Positions 6,426 to 12,982 of a DNA stretch of 14,610 nt are shown here, piece after piece (position 1 is the stretch's first letter; each line of letters begins with the position of its first letter). The stretch is from an uncultured Actinomycetes bacterium (GTDB lineage: Bacteria; Actinomycetota; Actinomycetes; Nanopelagicales; Nanopelagicaceae). The position numbers and the translations under genes are program-made. Location of the stretch: assembly GCA_903865885.1 (NCBI GenBank), contig CAIPLJ010000130.1, forward strand, positions 1-14,610, in the 5' to 3' direction. The notes beneath the pieces were generated by a model. The model did no database searches, was not told the origin of the DNA, and saw only the letters and a program-made list of their open reading frames with translations.

Positions 6426-7043
6426 TTAACCTAGGGTTTTAAGCAAAGCGATCACATGCGGTGCTATTGCACGGAGTGATTTTCCTCGGTGGCTGATTGC
6501 ATCCTTCTCATCCGCGCTCATTTGCGCGCTGGAGAGCTCGAAACCTTCTGGTCGAAAGATGGGGTCATAGCCAAATCCCTGTTGGCCGATTGGGGCGTGC
6601 AGAATCCAGCCATCAAATTGTGCTTCCTCGCAATGGCTACGTCCATCAGGAAGATAGAGCGCTGCTACGCACGTGAAGTGCGCCGATCTTGATTCATCTG
6701 GAATATCGAGTAGCTGCTCTAATACCTTTGCAGTATTTGCTGCATCATCTCCATGGATTCCTGCCCATCGCGCAGAGAAAATTCCTGGATCTCCTCCAAG
6801 TGCATCGACACATAGACCACTGTCATCTGCAATCGCTGGAATGCCCGTTGCAAGTGACATTTCACGCGCCTTCTTTAAAGCGTTCTCTTCAAAAGTTGCT
6901 CCATCTTCAATAACATCATGAAGATCTGGAAATTTATCGAGTCCTACAAGATCAATTTCTCCGGGCGCTACAGCATCAAGGATGCGACGAAATTCTTCAA
7001 TCTTTCCTTTATTGCGCGTAGCAAGTAGTAGCGTATGAGGCAT
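6426..7043 (-). CDS. rdgB: XTP/dITP diphosphatase (non-canonical purine NTP pyrophosphatase)
   Basis: A 205-residue Ham1/RdgB/ITPase-family enzyme of normal length. It hydrolyses dITP, ITP and XTP to the monophosphate and pyrophosphate, keeping deaminated purines out of DNA and RNA. The N-terminal T9-R-N11-K-G-K14 matches the family's S/T-x-N-x-x-K substrate motif. DDSGL (73-77) holds the catalytic and metal-binding aspartates, FSARWAG (89-95) follows, and FGYDP (157-161) with SHRGKSL (184-190) forms the base-recognition part. The start codon overlaps the rph stop by one base (TAATG), indicating coupled translation. rph-rdgB pairing is common in Actinobacteria, including M. tuberculosis. Confidence 0.95.
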   Translation of the reverse strand: MPHTLLLATRNKGKIEEFRRILDAVAPGEIDLVGLDKFPDLHDVIEDGATFEENALKKAREMSLATGIPAIADDSGLCVDALGGDPGIFSARWAGIHGDDAANTAKVLEQLLDIPDESRSAHFTCVAALYLPDGRSHCEEAQFDGWILHAPIGQQGFGYDPIFRPEGFELSSAQMSADEKDAISHRGKSLRAIAPHVIALLKTLG

Positions 7044-7768
7044 TACTTCGAAAGAGCTTGCATCTGTAGATCTGTGAGCGTTTTACATCCTGCAACTGCA
7101 AGGTCTAGTAATGAATCGAGAAGTGCGCGATCAAATGGTGCACCTTCTGCAGTTCCTTGCACTTCAATAAAGCGACCATCGCCGGAACAGACAACATTCA
7201 TATCTGTCTCTGCGCGGACATCTTCTTCGTAGCAGAGATCAAGCATGGGTACCCCATCAATAATTCCAACGCTTACAGCGGCAACTGAATCAGCAAGTGG
7301 CTTCGCGCCGGCTTTGATATGACCTTGCTTCTGCGCCCAAGAAATTGCATCAGCGAGTGCGACAAAGGCACCGGTGATCGCTGCAGTTCGCGTTCCGCCA
7401 TCTGCCTGTAGAACATCGCAGTCAATAACGATTGTATTTTCACCGAGCTCTTTCATATCAACAATGCCGCGAAGTGAACGTCCGACAAGACGAGAAATCT
7501 CTTGTGTGCGTCCACCAAGTTTTCCCTTAACGCTTTCGCGATCAGAGCGGGTGTGAGTGGCACGTGGAAGCATTGCATACTCTGATGTAACCCAACCATT
7601 TCCAGAATCCTTTAACCAGCGAGGAACGCCTGGTGTAAAGGATGCAACACAGAGAACTCGAGTCTTGCCGAATTCAACGAGCACTGAACCTTCGGCATGA
7701 TCGAGCCACCCGCGAGTGATCTTTATTTCGCGGAGATCATGTACTGCGCGTCCATCGTTGCGTGCCAT
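7043..7768 (-). CDS. rph: Ribonuclease PH
   Basis: A phosphorolytic 3'-5' exoribonuclease that trims tRNA 3' ends, a hexamer in other bacteria. The body matches RNase PH throughout, with DGR and LREIKI near the N terminus, GSVLVEFG, the phosphate/RNA-binding stretch RSDRESVKG, GRTQEISRLVGRSLR, DVLQADGGTRTAAITGA with the catalytic aspartates, and DMNVV. I chose the ATG at 7768 (MARNDGR, 241 residues), because the family normally begins three to five residues before DGR. An ATG at 7780 (four residues longer) is equally possible. An ATG at 7831 would add 21 residues with no counterpart in the family and overlap murI by 29 bases; I think it is wrong. The gene follows murI and shares one base with rdgB. 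Confidence 0.93.
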   Translation of the reverse strand: MARNDGRAVHDLREIKITRGWLDHAEGSVLVEFGKTRVLCVASFTPGVPRWLKDSGNGWVTSEYAMLPRATHTRSDRESVKGKLGGRTQEISRLVGRSLRGIVDMKELGENTIVIDCDVLQADGGTRTAAITGAFVALADAISWAQKQGHIKAGAKPLADSVAAVSVGIIDGVPMLDLCYEEDVRAETDMNVVCSGDGRFIEVQGTAEGAPFDRALLDSLLDLAVAGCKTLTDLQMQALSK

Positions 7769-7802
7769 TTCGTGCCCCATTTTCGTAAGTAGTGCGTTGT
7801 GT

Positions 7803-8600
7803 TTAGAGATCTTGATGTTGAACAGAACCAACTTCTGGCCCTAAGAAACGTCGTGCCAAAACTTCAAATGCCTTTGCATCTCCTGTTGCTAAGAATTTAT
7901 GAGTTGCCGGCTCACTCGATGGTTCGCGAAGAAGTGAATTTTCAACAAGTACTCGGTATAAATCCTTGGCAGTCTCTTCGGCGCTAGAGACTAGAGAGAC
8001 GTGATTGCCCATGACGTATGAAATTACGCCAGTAAGTAGTGGGTAGTGGGTGCATCCAAGTACCAAAGTATCAACTTCTGCATCAATCATAGGTTGAAGG
8101 TATTCGCGGGCTACTTTTGTGATTGCAGCCCCTGACGTTTCACCACGCTCTACAAATTCAACAAAGAGTGGGCATGCAATAGATTCAATCTTTAATTGAG
8201 GCGCAGCTGCAAATGCATCGAGATAAGCCTTCGAATCAATTGTTGCTCGAGTTCCAATGACGCCAACTTTTCCAGAACGAGTGGCGGCAACTGCTCGGCG
8301 TACTGCAGGTTGAATAACCTCAATAACTGGCACTGAATAACGTTCGCGTGCATCGCGCAACATGGCTGCACTTGCAGTATTGCAGGCGATTACGAGCGCC
8401 TTAACACCTTGGTCAACGAGAAAATCGAGCGTCTCTAATGCAAAATCGCGTACCTCGGCAAGTGGTCGTGGGCCGTAAGGACCGCGCGCTGTATCACCGA
8501 TGTAGAGAGTTGATTCATTAGGAAGTTGATCAAGAATTGCGCGAGCGACAGTTAATCCGCCGACGCCAGAATCGAAGATACCGATTGGCGAATTACTCAT
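7803..8600 (-). CDS. murI: Glutamate racemase
   Basis: Cofactor-independent racemase (265 residues, normal length) making D-glutamate for peptidoglycan in the cytoplasm. The two catalytic cysteines are in their expected motifs: C73 in ACNTASA and C183 in LGCTHYPLL. D10 and S11 in the N-terminal GIFDSGVGG loop and the IGDTARGPYG segment (34-43) complete the substrate pocket. In M. tuberculosis murI lies between cysM and rph with extra genes (a rhomboid protease and a metallo-beta-lactamase-fold gene); here those are absent. The ATG has no ribosome-binding site but has TAGACT at -12 to -7, so a leaderless mRNA is likely. That -10 overlaps a perfect inverted repeat placed directly after the cysM stop codon. 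Confidence 0.95.
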   Translation of the reverse strand: MSNSPIGIFDSGVGGLTVARAILDQLPNESTLYIGDTARGPYGPRPLAEVRDFALETLDFLVDQGVKALVIACNTASAAMLRDARERYSVPVIEVIQPAVRRAVAATRSGKVGVIGTRATIDSKAYLDAFAAAPQLKIESIACPLFVEFVERGETSGAAITKVAREYLQPMIDAEVDTLVLGCTHYPLLTGVISYVMGNHVSLVSSAEETAKDLYRVLVENSLLREPSSEPATHKFLATGDAKAFEVLARRFLGPEVGSVQHQDL

Positions 8601-8602
8601 GG

Positions 8603-8619
8603 CGCAAGTCTAACTTGCG
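8603..8619 (-). promoter_or_regulatory. Inverted repeat over the murI promoter
   Basis: CGCAAGT-CTA-ACTTGCG, perfect 7-base arms with a 3-base spacer, filling the space between the cysM stop codon (8620-8622) and the murI start (8600). The murI -10 hexamer TAGACT (8607-8612, complement) lies inside it. In cysM mRNA it would be a 7-bp hairpin right after the stop, without a U-run. As DNA it looks like an operator. Which of the two applies cannot be decided here. Confidence 0.5.
8607..8612 (-). promoter_or_regulatory. -10 hexamer of a leaderless promoter for murI
   Basis: TAGACT fits TANNNT and is at exactly -12 to -7 from the murI ATG. The six bases between it and the ATG, TGCGCC, are identical to those at mec. 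Confidence 0.6.
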
Positions 8620-9570
8620 TTAAGCCCAAAGAGTGCCGTCGAGCCCTACGGTTGCTTCCTCGATATGCGAGCCATATACCCCAGTTGATAAGTATTTCCA
8701 GCCAGCATCGCAGACAATAAAGGCGATATCAGCATCGCGACCATCGCGCACAGCTTCGGTAGCCATCGCAATTGCTGCATGCAAGATTGCACCGGTTGAA
8801 ATACCGGCAAAAATTCCTTCTACTTCAAGAAGTTCGCGGACGCGTTTTACAGAATCTTGCGCGCCTACTGAGAAGCGACGGGTTAAAACAGATGCATCAT
8901 AGAGTTCTGGAACAAAACCTTCATCGATATTGCGAAGTCCATATACCAATTCTCCATAGCGAGGTTCTGCAGCAATGATCGCAATATCCGGATTCTGCTC
9001 GCGTAGATAGCGCCCTGCACCCATCAGAGTCCCTGTTGTGCCAAGTCCTGCAACAAAGTGAGTAATAGTTGGTAGATCTTTGAAAATTTCAGGACCGGTA
9101 CCTGTGTAATGCGCCGCAGTATTTGCTGGGTTTCCATATTGATAGAGAAATACATAATCTGGATTCTTTGCTGCAATCTCTTTCGCAACTCTCACAGCTT
9201 CATTGGAACCACCAGCTGCAGGTGAGGAAATAATCTGCGCGCCCCACATCTCAAGAAGTTGGCGACGTTCAGGGCTGGTGTTCTCAGGCATTACGCAGAT
9301 GAGTTTGTATCCGCGTACCTTTGAAGCCATAGCAAGTGAGATTCCAGTGTTGCCGCTTGTAGGTTCAAGAATTGTTGAACCAGGTTTTAGCAATCCATCA
9401 CGTTCTGCTGCTTCGATCATTGAGAGAGCGGTGCGATCTTTAATGGAACCAGTCGGATTGCGATCTTCCATCTTTGCCCATATGCGAACGTTGGGAGAGG
9501 GAGACAGACGCGGTAAACCTATAAGTGGAGTGTTACCAACGGATGCTTCAAGCGAGTCGTAGCGAGCCAT
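8620..9570 (-). CDS. cysM: CysO-dependent, O-phosphoserine-type cysteine synthase
   Basis: A fold-type II PLP enzyme of 316 residues, closely like M. tuberculosis CysM (Rv1336). That enzyme replaces the phosphate of O-phosphoserine with sulfur from CysO thiocarboxylate. The PLP lysine is K44 in TGSIKDR. TSGNTG (71-76) is the substrate loop, GLGTTGT (175-181) holds the PLP phosphate, and the S/T of GISTG (256-260) contacts the pyridine nitrogen. R213 in GLRNIDEG aligns with the mycobacterial R220, which selects O-phosphoserine over O-acetylserine. The C terminus ends in LWA, like the mycobacterial protein, whose tail closes the active site. The gene begins 2 bases after cysO, so the two should be translated from one mRNA. 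Compared with M. tuberculosis CysM there is a small gap near residue 25. Substrate preference is inferred from the arginine and from the neighbours. Confidence 0.95.
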   Translation of the reverse strand: MARYDSLEASVGNTPLIGLPRLSPSPNVRIWAKMEDRNPTGSIKDRTALSMIEAAERDGLLKPGSTILEPTSGNTGISLAMASKVRGYKLICVMPENTSPERRQLLEMWGAQIISSPAAGGSNEAVRVAKEIAAKNPDYVFLYQYGNPANTAAHYTGTGPEIFKDLPTITHFVAGLGTTGTLMGAGRYLREQNPDIAIIAAEPRYGELVYGLRNIDEGFVPELYDASVLTRRFSVGAQDSVKRVRELLEVEGIFAGISTGAILHAAIAMATEAVRDGRDADIAFIVCDAGWKYLSTGVYGSHIEEATVGLDGTLWA

Positions 9571-9572
9571 AA

Positions 9573-9845
9573 TTAGCCACCGGCAACAGCAGGCAAGACA
9601 GTGATTGAATCTCCATCTTTAATAGCAGCTTCAAGTCCACCAAGAAAACGAACATCTTCATCGTTGACATAGACATTGATAAAGCGTCGAAGTGCGCCAT
9701 TTTCAAGCAATCGTTCGCCAAGGCCTGCGTACTTTGCATCGAGATCAGAGATCACTGCTGAAAGAGTTGAACCTTCAGCTTCTACTGTCTTCTGATCTTT
9801 TGTGTAAGGACGGAGAATTGTTGGGATACGTACTTCGATTGACAT
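9573..9845 (-). CDS. cysO: Ubiquitin-like sulfur carrier protein CysO
   Basis: A 90-residue beta-grasp protein of the ThiS/MoaD type. It ends in ...VLPAVAGG, an exposed Gly-Gly C terminus that is converted to a thiocarboxylate and passes sulfur to CysM. The final AVAGG is the same as I recall for the mycobacterial protein. Length and position directly before cysM and after mec match the M. tuberculosis mec-cysO-cysM order. The activating (MoeZ-like) enzyme is not in this window. The ATG at 9845 has no ribosome-binding site; CATAAT lies at -12 to -7, so a leaderless start is plausible. An inverted repeat overlaps the start codon. Confidence 0.95.
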   Translation of the reverse strand: MSIEVRIPTILRPYTKDQKTVEAEGSTLSAVISDLDAKYAGLGERLLENGALRRFINVYVNDEDVRFLGGLEAAIKDGDSITVLPAVAGG

Positions 9846-9859
9846 AGTGCAATTATGTC
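9841..9859 (-). promoter_or_regulatory. Inverted repeat across the cysO start codon
   Basis: GACATA-N7-TATGTC with perfect 6-base arms. On the minus strand the ATG of cysO lies in the second arm and the CATAAT -10 in the first arm and spacer. In a read-through mRNA from mec the start codon would be paired; in a leaderless mRNA the first arm is absent. It could also be a DNA operator. Six-base arms may arise by chance. Confidence 0.35.
9852..9857 (-). promoter_or_regulatory. Likely -10 hexamer of a leaderless promoter for cysO
   Basis: CATAAT, one mismatch from TATAAT, at exactly -12 to -7 from the cysO ATG. The 45-base gap to mec leaves room for a promoter. The first T of the consensus is missing, so this is weaker than the other leaderless cases. 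Confidence 0.45.
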
Positions 9860-9890
9860 GAATAAGTGCTGCGAACTCTAATCGAGATGG

Positions 9891-10307
9891 TTAATCGGTA
9901 ATTGAAACTGGTTCTTCTGTTACAACACCATCGATAATGCGATATGAACGAAACTCGATTGCAGGTGCAATCTCTTTGCGTGTAGAAACAAGCACATAAT
10001 GAGCGCCGGGTTCGCCGGCATAGGCGATATCTGTGCGTGATGGGTATGCCTCGGTCTCTGTATGCGAGTGGTAAATCACAACAATCTCTTCATCGTTGTC
10101 ATCGACCTCGCGATAGAGAGCGAGCAAATCTTTAGGATCGAATTCATAAAATGTTGGTGAATGAGCTGCATTGAGCATTGGTTTATGGCGAAGTGCCTTA
10201 TCTGAACCCGCAGGGCCAAGAATTACACCACAACATTCATCTGGGTACTCGGCGCGTGATTGTTCAGCAATTGCATCAACGAATGCGCGTGAGATTTCCA
10301 AAGACAT
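9891..10307 (-). CDS. mec: JAMM zinc metalloprotease releasing cysteine from CysO (Mec)
   Basis: A 138-residue MPN+/JAMM protein. All metal-site residues are present: catalytic E24 in YPDECCG, H80 and H82 in YHSH, and S90/D93 in the following S-x-x-D, exactly the E...HxH-x7-S-x2-D signature. In M. tuberculosis the homologue (Rv1334) cleaves the C-terminal cysteine from the CysO-cysteine adduct made by CysM, freeing cysteine and restoring CysO. Order and strand (mec, cysO, cysM) are the same here. DUF2017 lies upstream with a 35-base gap. The ATG lacks a ribosome-binding site, and TAGGAT sits at -12 to -7, so the mRNA is probably leaderless. Confidence 0.93.
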   Translation of the reverse strand: MSLEISRAFVDAIAEQSRAEYPDECCGVILGPAGSDKALRHKPMLNAAHSPTFYEFDPKDLLALYREVDDNDEEIVVIYHSHTETEAYPSRTDIAYAGEPGAHYVLVSTRKEIAPAIEFRSYRIIDGVVTEEPVSITD

Positions 10308-10313
10308 GGCGCA

Positions 10314-10319
10314 ATCCTA
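10314..10319 (-). promoter_or_regulatory. -10 hexamer of a leaderless promoter for mec
   Basis: TAGGAT fits TANNNT at exactly -12 to -7 from the mec ATG. The block from the last T of the hexamer through the ATG (TTGCGCCATG) is identical to that at murI. An AT-rich stretch lies just upstream (10325-10345). Confidence 0.6.
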
Positions 10320-10342
10320 CTCTCTATTATTTTTATGAAAAA

Positions 10343-10933
10343 TCAAGAGCTACCAAGCTGAGATTCTGCATCTTCATCTGCATCATCAATGAGTGCAGAA
10401 AGAAGTGTTTCTTGTAGCCAGCCAAGCCATGTATAGACAGCGTAGACGCCACGAAGTGGATCATCGGGTGCTAGTAGTTCTAACTCTTCATGCGAATTGT
10501 TCTCAACTTTTAACCGCACTCCAAGTGCTAAACGAATATCGTTGAGAGCGCCAAGCCAGGCATTGGCATTCTCGTGATCGAGATCAACGATTCCGTCATC
10601 AGCAGATTTCAAATGGATACGCATTGATATTGCATGCGCCTGCTTCTTCTGTCGAAGGGTAGATTCGGTATATCTACGAAACTCAGATGCATCTACCTGA
10701 TCTGCATAGGCATTCGGCAGAAGGCGATGTAGTACCTCATCTTCAGGTGGCGAATCATGTGAGGTAATGCCCACCATCGCAGCGAGTGGATCATCATGTC
10801 CGTGATCAGTTCGTTCTGCTAATAGCTCGATAATCTGTTCGCAGAGATTGAGTAAAACCTCTTTTTCGCTTTCGCCAAATTGTGCAATATAGGAATGATC
10901 ACCATGACGTGCAAAACCTTCTGTTGATGTCAT
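10343..10933 (-). CDS. DUF2017 family protein
   Basis: A 196-residue, acidic, soluble protein of the actinobacterial DUF2017 family, recognised by its overall pattern and by its place right after clpS, as in M. tuberculosis (Rv1332 after Rv1331). Seen in the sequence are a helical N-terminal half with ELLAER, LLPNAY (72-77) and a region with FRRYTE and LRQKKQAHA, then NAWLGALNDIRLALGVRL and a C-terminal segment with YTWLGWLQETLL. No catalytic motif is evident. Its ATG overlaps the clpS stop in an ATGA, indicating coupled translation and perhaps a shared role in ClpS-related proteolysis; some databases label the family a regulator without strong support. No membrane segment is visible. Confidence 0.85.
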   Translation of the reverse strand: MTSTEGFARHGDHSYIAQFGESEKEVLLNLCEQIIELLAERTDHGHDDPLAAMVGITSHDSPPEDEVLHRLLPNAYADQVDASEFRRYTESTLRQKKQAHAISMRIHLKSADDGIVDLDHENANAWLGALNDIRLALGVRLKVENNSHEELELLAPDDPLRGVYAVYTWLGWLQETLLSALIDDADEDAESQLGSS

Positions 10934-11226
10934 AGTTGATCACCACGTTGGAGCGTTGCCCACAACCCATATTCATGCAGGCGTGCAACATCATGTTCCA
11001 TCTCTTCGCGACTGCCGCTAGAGACGATTGCCTTGCCTTCATTATGAACTTGAAGCATTAGCTCTGTTGCACGCGATTTCGGATAACCAAAGAGCTCCAT
11101 AAATACATAGACCACATACGTTTGAAGATTTACCGGGTCATCCCACACGATAGTGACCCACGGTGTATCGCCTGAGAAGATTGCTTGGATCTCTGCTTCA
11201 AGCTGATCTGCAATCTTTACCATCAT
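10930..11226 (-). CDS. clpS: ClpS, N-end-rule adaptor of ClpAP/ClpCP
   Basis: A 98-residue ClpS-type adaptor that presents N-degron substrates to the Clp chaperone-protease. The core shows WVTIVWDDPVNL (23-34) with the DDPVN turn of the substrate pocket, a TYVVYVFMELFGY helix, and VHNEGKAIV (60-68) with the family's HxxGK-type motif. Length and order match actinobacterial ClpS. The ATG at 11226 overlaps the GH18 stop by four bases (ATGA); a second ATG follows at once at 11223. TATCAT lies at exactly -12 to -7 from 11226, favouring that start and a leaderless mRNA independent of the glycosidase. The gene is joined to DUF2017 by another ATGA overlap. Confidence 0.92.
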   Translation of the reverse strand: MMVKIADQLEAEIQAIFSGDTPWVTIVWDDPVNLQTYVVYVFMELFGYPKSRATELMLQVHNEGKAIVSSGSREEMEHDVARLHEYGLWATLQRGDQL

Positions 11227-12980
11227 CGGATAATGATATTAAATGTTGGCGATGTAACCACAGTCCACAGCGCATCAGCAGCAACTGATATGCGAAGCGC
11301 TAGAGCGCTACGAGATATGCCTGGAATCGTGATCGTGAATCCCCCTTGAGCATCAGTTGTGACAGGTTGACCCGATGGCTTCCATACACCTGCAACGAGT
11401 GATTCGACTTGTACATAATTTCCAGCAATACGAGGGCGCACGATTCCTGAAATCGTGATTGCTTCACCGCTCTTTACGGTGCCAGGAGCTGTCAATGTAA
11501 GTAAACGGGTAATCGTGACAGGAATATCTGCGCTGATTCCTTCGGAGCGCTCCCATGTACCATCAGTATGAATTCGAACCGAAGTTGTCTTTCCAATAAT
11601 CAACGGCTTTTGGAAGGTTCCATCGGCACCTGTTGTCGCTGTTGCGAGCAGTCGATACGTTGTATCGCTTCCGGATCTTCCTTCGATCCGGACAGTCACA
11701 TTTGCAACAGGTGACTTATCTTTAATAGTAAGCGCACCAGATACAACTATTGGGTTTCCATAATCAACGGCTGACTTATCAATCGATGCAGCTGCAGTAA
11801 CTTGATCTGGTGCAATATCTTTAGCTACCTGTCGAATCGATTCCATAGCAAGTGGTTCTTCCATACCAAATGTCCAAGCAGTAATTCCACCGATGCGATA
11901 TTTTGTAACCAGCGATGCTCGCGCAGCCCAGCTCTTTGCATCTTGATACCACGCCGTACGTGATGCAGTGCAGGATGTCGAAAGTCCCGAATCTGTTACT
12001 CCGTTATAGATCTTCTGGTATGAAAATGTCATCTCTGCGAATTGTTCGTTGTAGACAGGAGTTGCACTGTAAGTAGCAGCAAGGGACGCTGCATCGCGCA
12101 TTACAAAAGTTGCAGCTTTGGCTCCGACTTTTACCGTATTCGCAACGTTCGATGGACAGACACCGGAAACAGCGGTAACCCAATCTCTGCCATATCCAGG
12201 AACTCCCACAAATATTTTCGATGCCGGCATAATTGAAACTGCATACTGCACAGTGCGTTCAGCCCACGTTATTGGACCAAGCGGGCCGGCATTTGCAACG
12301 GAGTAGTCATAAGTCATGATGCGAAGTTTGTCTATTGATCCTGCAATTGCCGCCCAGGCATATACGTAATAACCCTTCTGTGCATCATTTGGGTTGAGCA
12401 CATAAGGGGTTGAAATAGAAAGTAATTTGTTCTGTGCATGGAGCGCAGTTGATAGCTCTTTTACAAAGGTAACCCACGATGGTGCTGTGTTTGTCCACGA
12501 TGCATTGCCATCAACAAAGGCGAATCCTTCAAAATCTAAATCGATTCCGTCGTAGCTATTTGTGGTCACTAAATTCATAATCGCAGAAATAACTTGGGCG
12601 CGCGAAGCTGGAGATTTCAGCAGTCCCGCAAGAACTAATTTATCTGTGCCATCGGTAATAGTTGGAATAATTGAATATCCCGCGTTGTGAAGTGCGGTCA
12701 GTGGCTCAGTGATGGGAACACTTGGATTTGCCGGTGCATAGAGATCGGTGACAACGGCAGCCTTTGCCTTGCCATCATATTTGAGCGTATACCAAAATGG
12801 CATGACCTCTTTAATAAGATCTGAATTGTTGAGCGCATCAGGGAGCGCGGTTTTCATTGAGTAATACGGAATCCATCCCGTCAGAATTTTTCGAGGTGGA
12901 TTATCGTCTGCATGTGCAATTGGAGTGACAAGTGGCGCAGCTAGGAGAAGCGCAGTTAAAAGGGTTGTGAACCTGCGCAT
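11223..12980 (-). CDS. Secreted GH18-family glycosidase with two Ig-like domains
   Basis: A 585-residue exported protein. A signal peptide covers about residues 1-25 (MRRF..., hydrophobic LLTALLLAAP, then IAHA-DD). A glycoside hydrolase 18 barrel follows, with the signature DGIDLDFE (catalytic E151), MTYDY (222-226), GVPGYGRDW (259-267) and GGITAWTFG (364-372) with the conserved tryptophan. Two beta-sandwich, Ig- or CNA-B-like repeats occupy about 394-491 and 492-585. The barrel resembles the YaaH/SleL type as well as chitinases, so the substrate could be peptidoglycan or chitin oligomers. The ATG at 12980 begins the signal peptide; a TTG at 12986 overlapping the upstream stop (TTGA) is an alternative. 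Neither has a clear ribosome-binding site. No sortase motif or membrane anchor is visible at the C terminus. Confidence 0.85.
   Translation of the reverse strand: MRRFTTLLTALLLAAPLVTPIAHADDNPPRKILTGWIPYYSMKTALPDALNNSDLIKEVMPFWYTLKYDGKAKAAVVTDLYAPANPSVPITEPLTALHNAGYSIIPTITDGTDKLVLAGLLKSPASRAQVISAIMNLVTTNSYDGIDLDFEGFAFVDGNASWTNTAPSWVTFVKELSTALHAQNKLLSISTPYVLNPNDAQKGYYVYAWAAIAGSIDKLRIMTYDYSVANAGPLGPITWAERTVQYAVSIMPASKIFVGVPGYGRDWVTAVSGVCPSNVANTVKVGAKAATFVMRDAASLAATYSATPVYNEQFAEMTFSYQKIYNGVTDSGLSTSCTASRTAWYQDAKSWAARASLVTKYRIGGITAWTFGMEEPLAMESIRQVAKDIAPDQVTAAASIDKSAVDYGNPIVVSGALTIKDKSPVANVTVRIEGRSGSDTTYRLLATATTGADGTFQKPLIIGKTTSVRIHTDGTWERSEGISADIPVTITRLLTLTAPGTVKSGEAITISGIVRPRIAGNYVQVESLVAGVWKPSGQPVTTDAQGGFTITIPGISRSALALRISVAADALWTVVTSPTFNIIIR
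11233..11238 (-). promoter_or_regulatory. -10 hexamer of a leaderless promoter for clpS
   Basis: TATCAT fits TANNNT at exactly -12 to -7 from the clpS ATG at 11226 and lies within the last codons of the GH18 gene. GTGGTT at a 17-base distance (complement of 11256-11261) is a poor -35. Confidence 0.55.
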
Positions 12981-12982
12981 CG

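Noticed and set aside
9846..10342. Possible cysteine- or SAM-responsive riboswitch before mec or cysO
   Set aside because: The gaps are only 35 to 45 bases and the genes look leaderless, so there is no room for an aptamer.
10930..11226. clpS and DUF2017 as a toxin-antitoxin-like small gene pair
   Set aside because: The ATGA overlap and sizes could suggest this, but the ClpS motifs and the conserved actinobacterial order give a clear housekeeping explanation.
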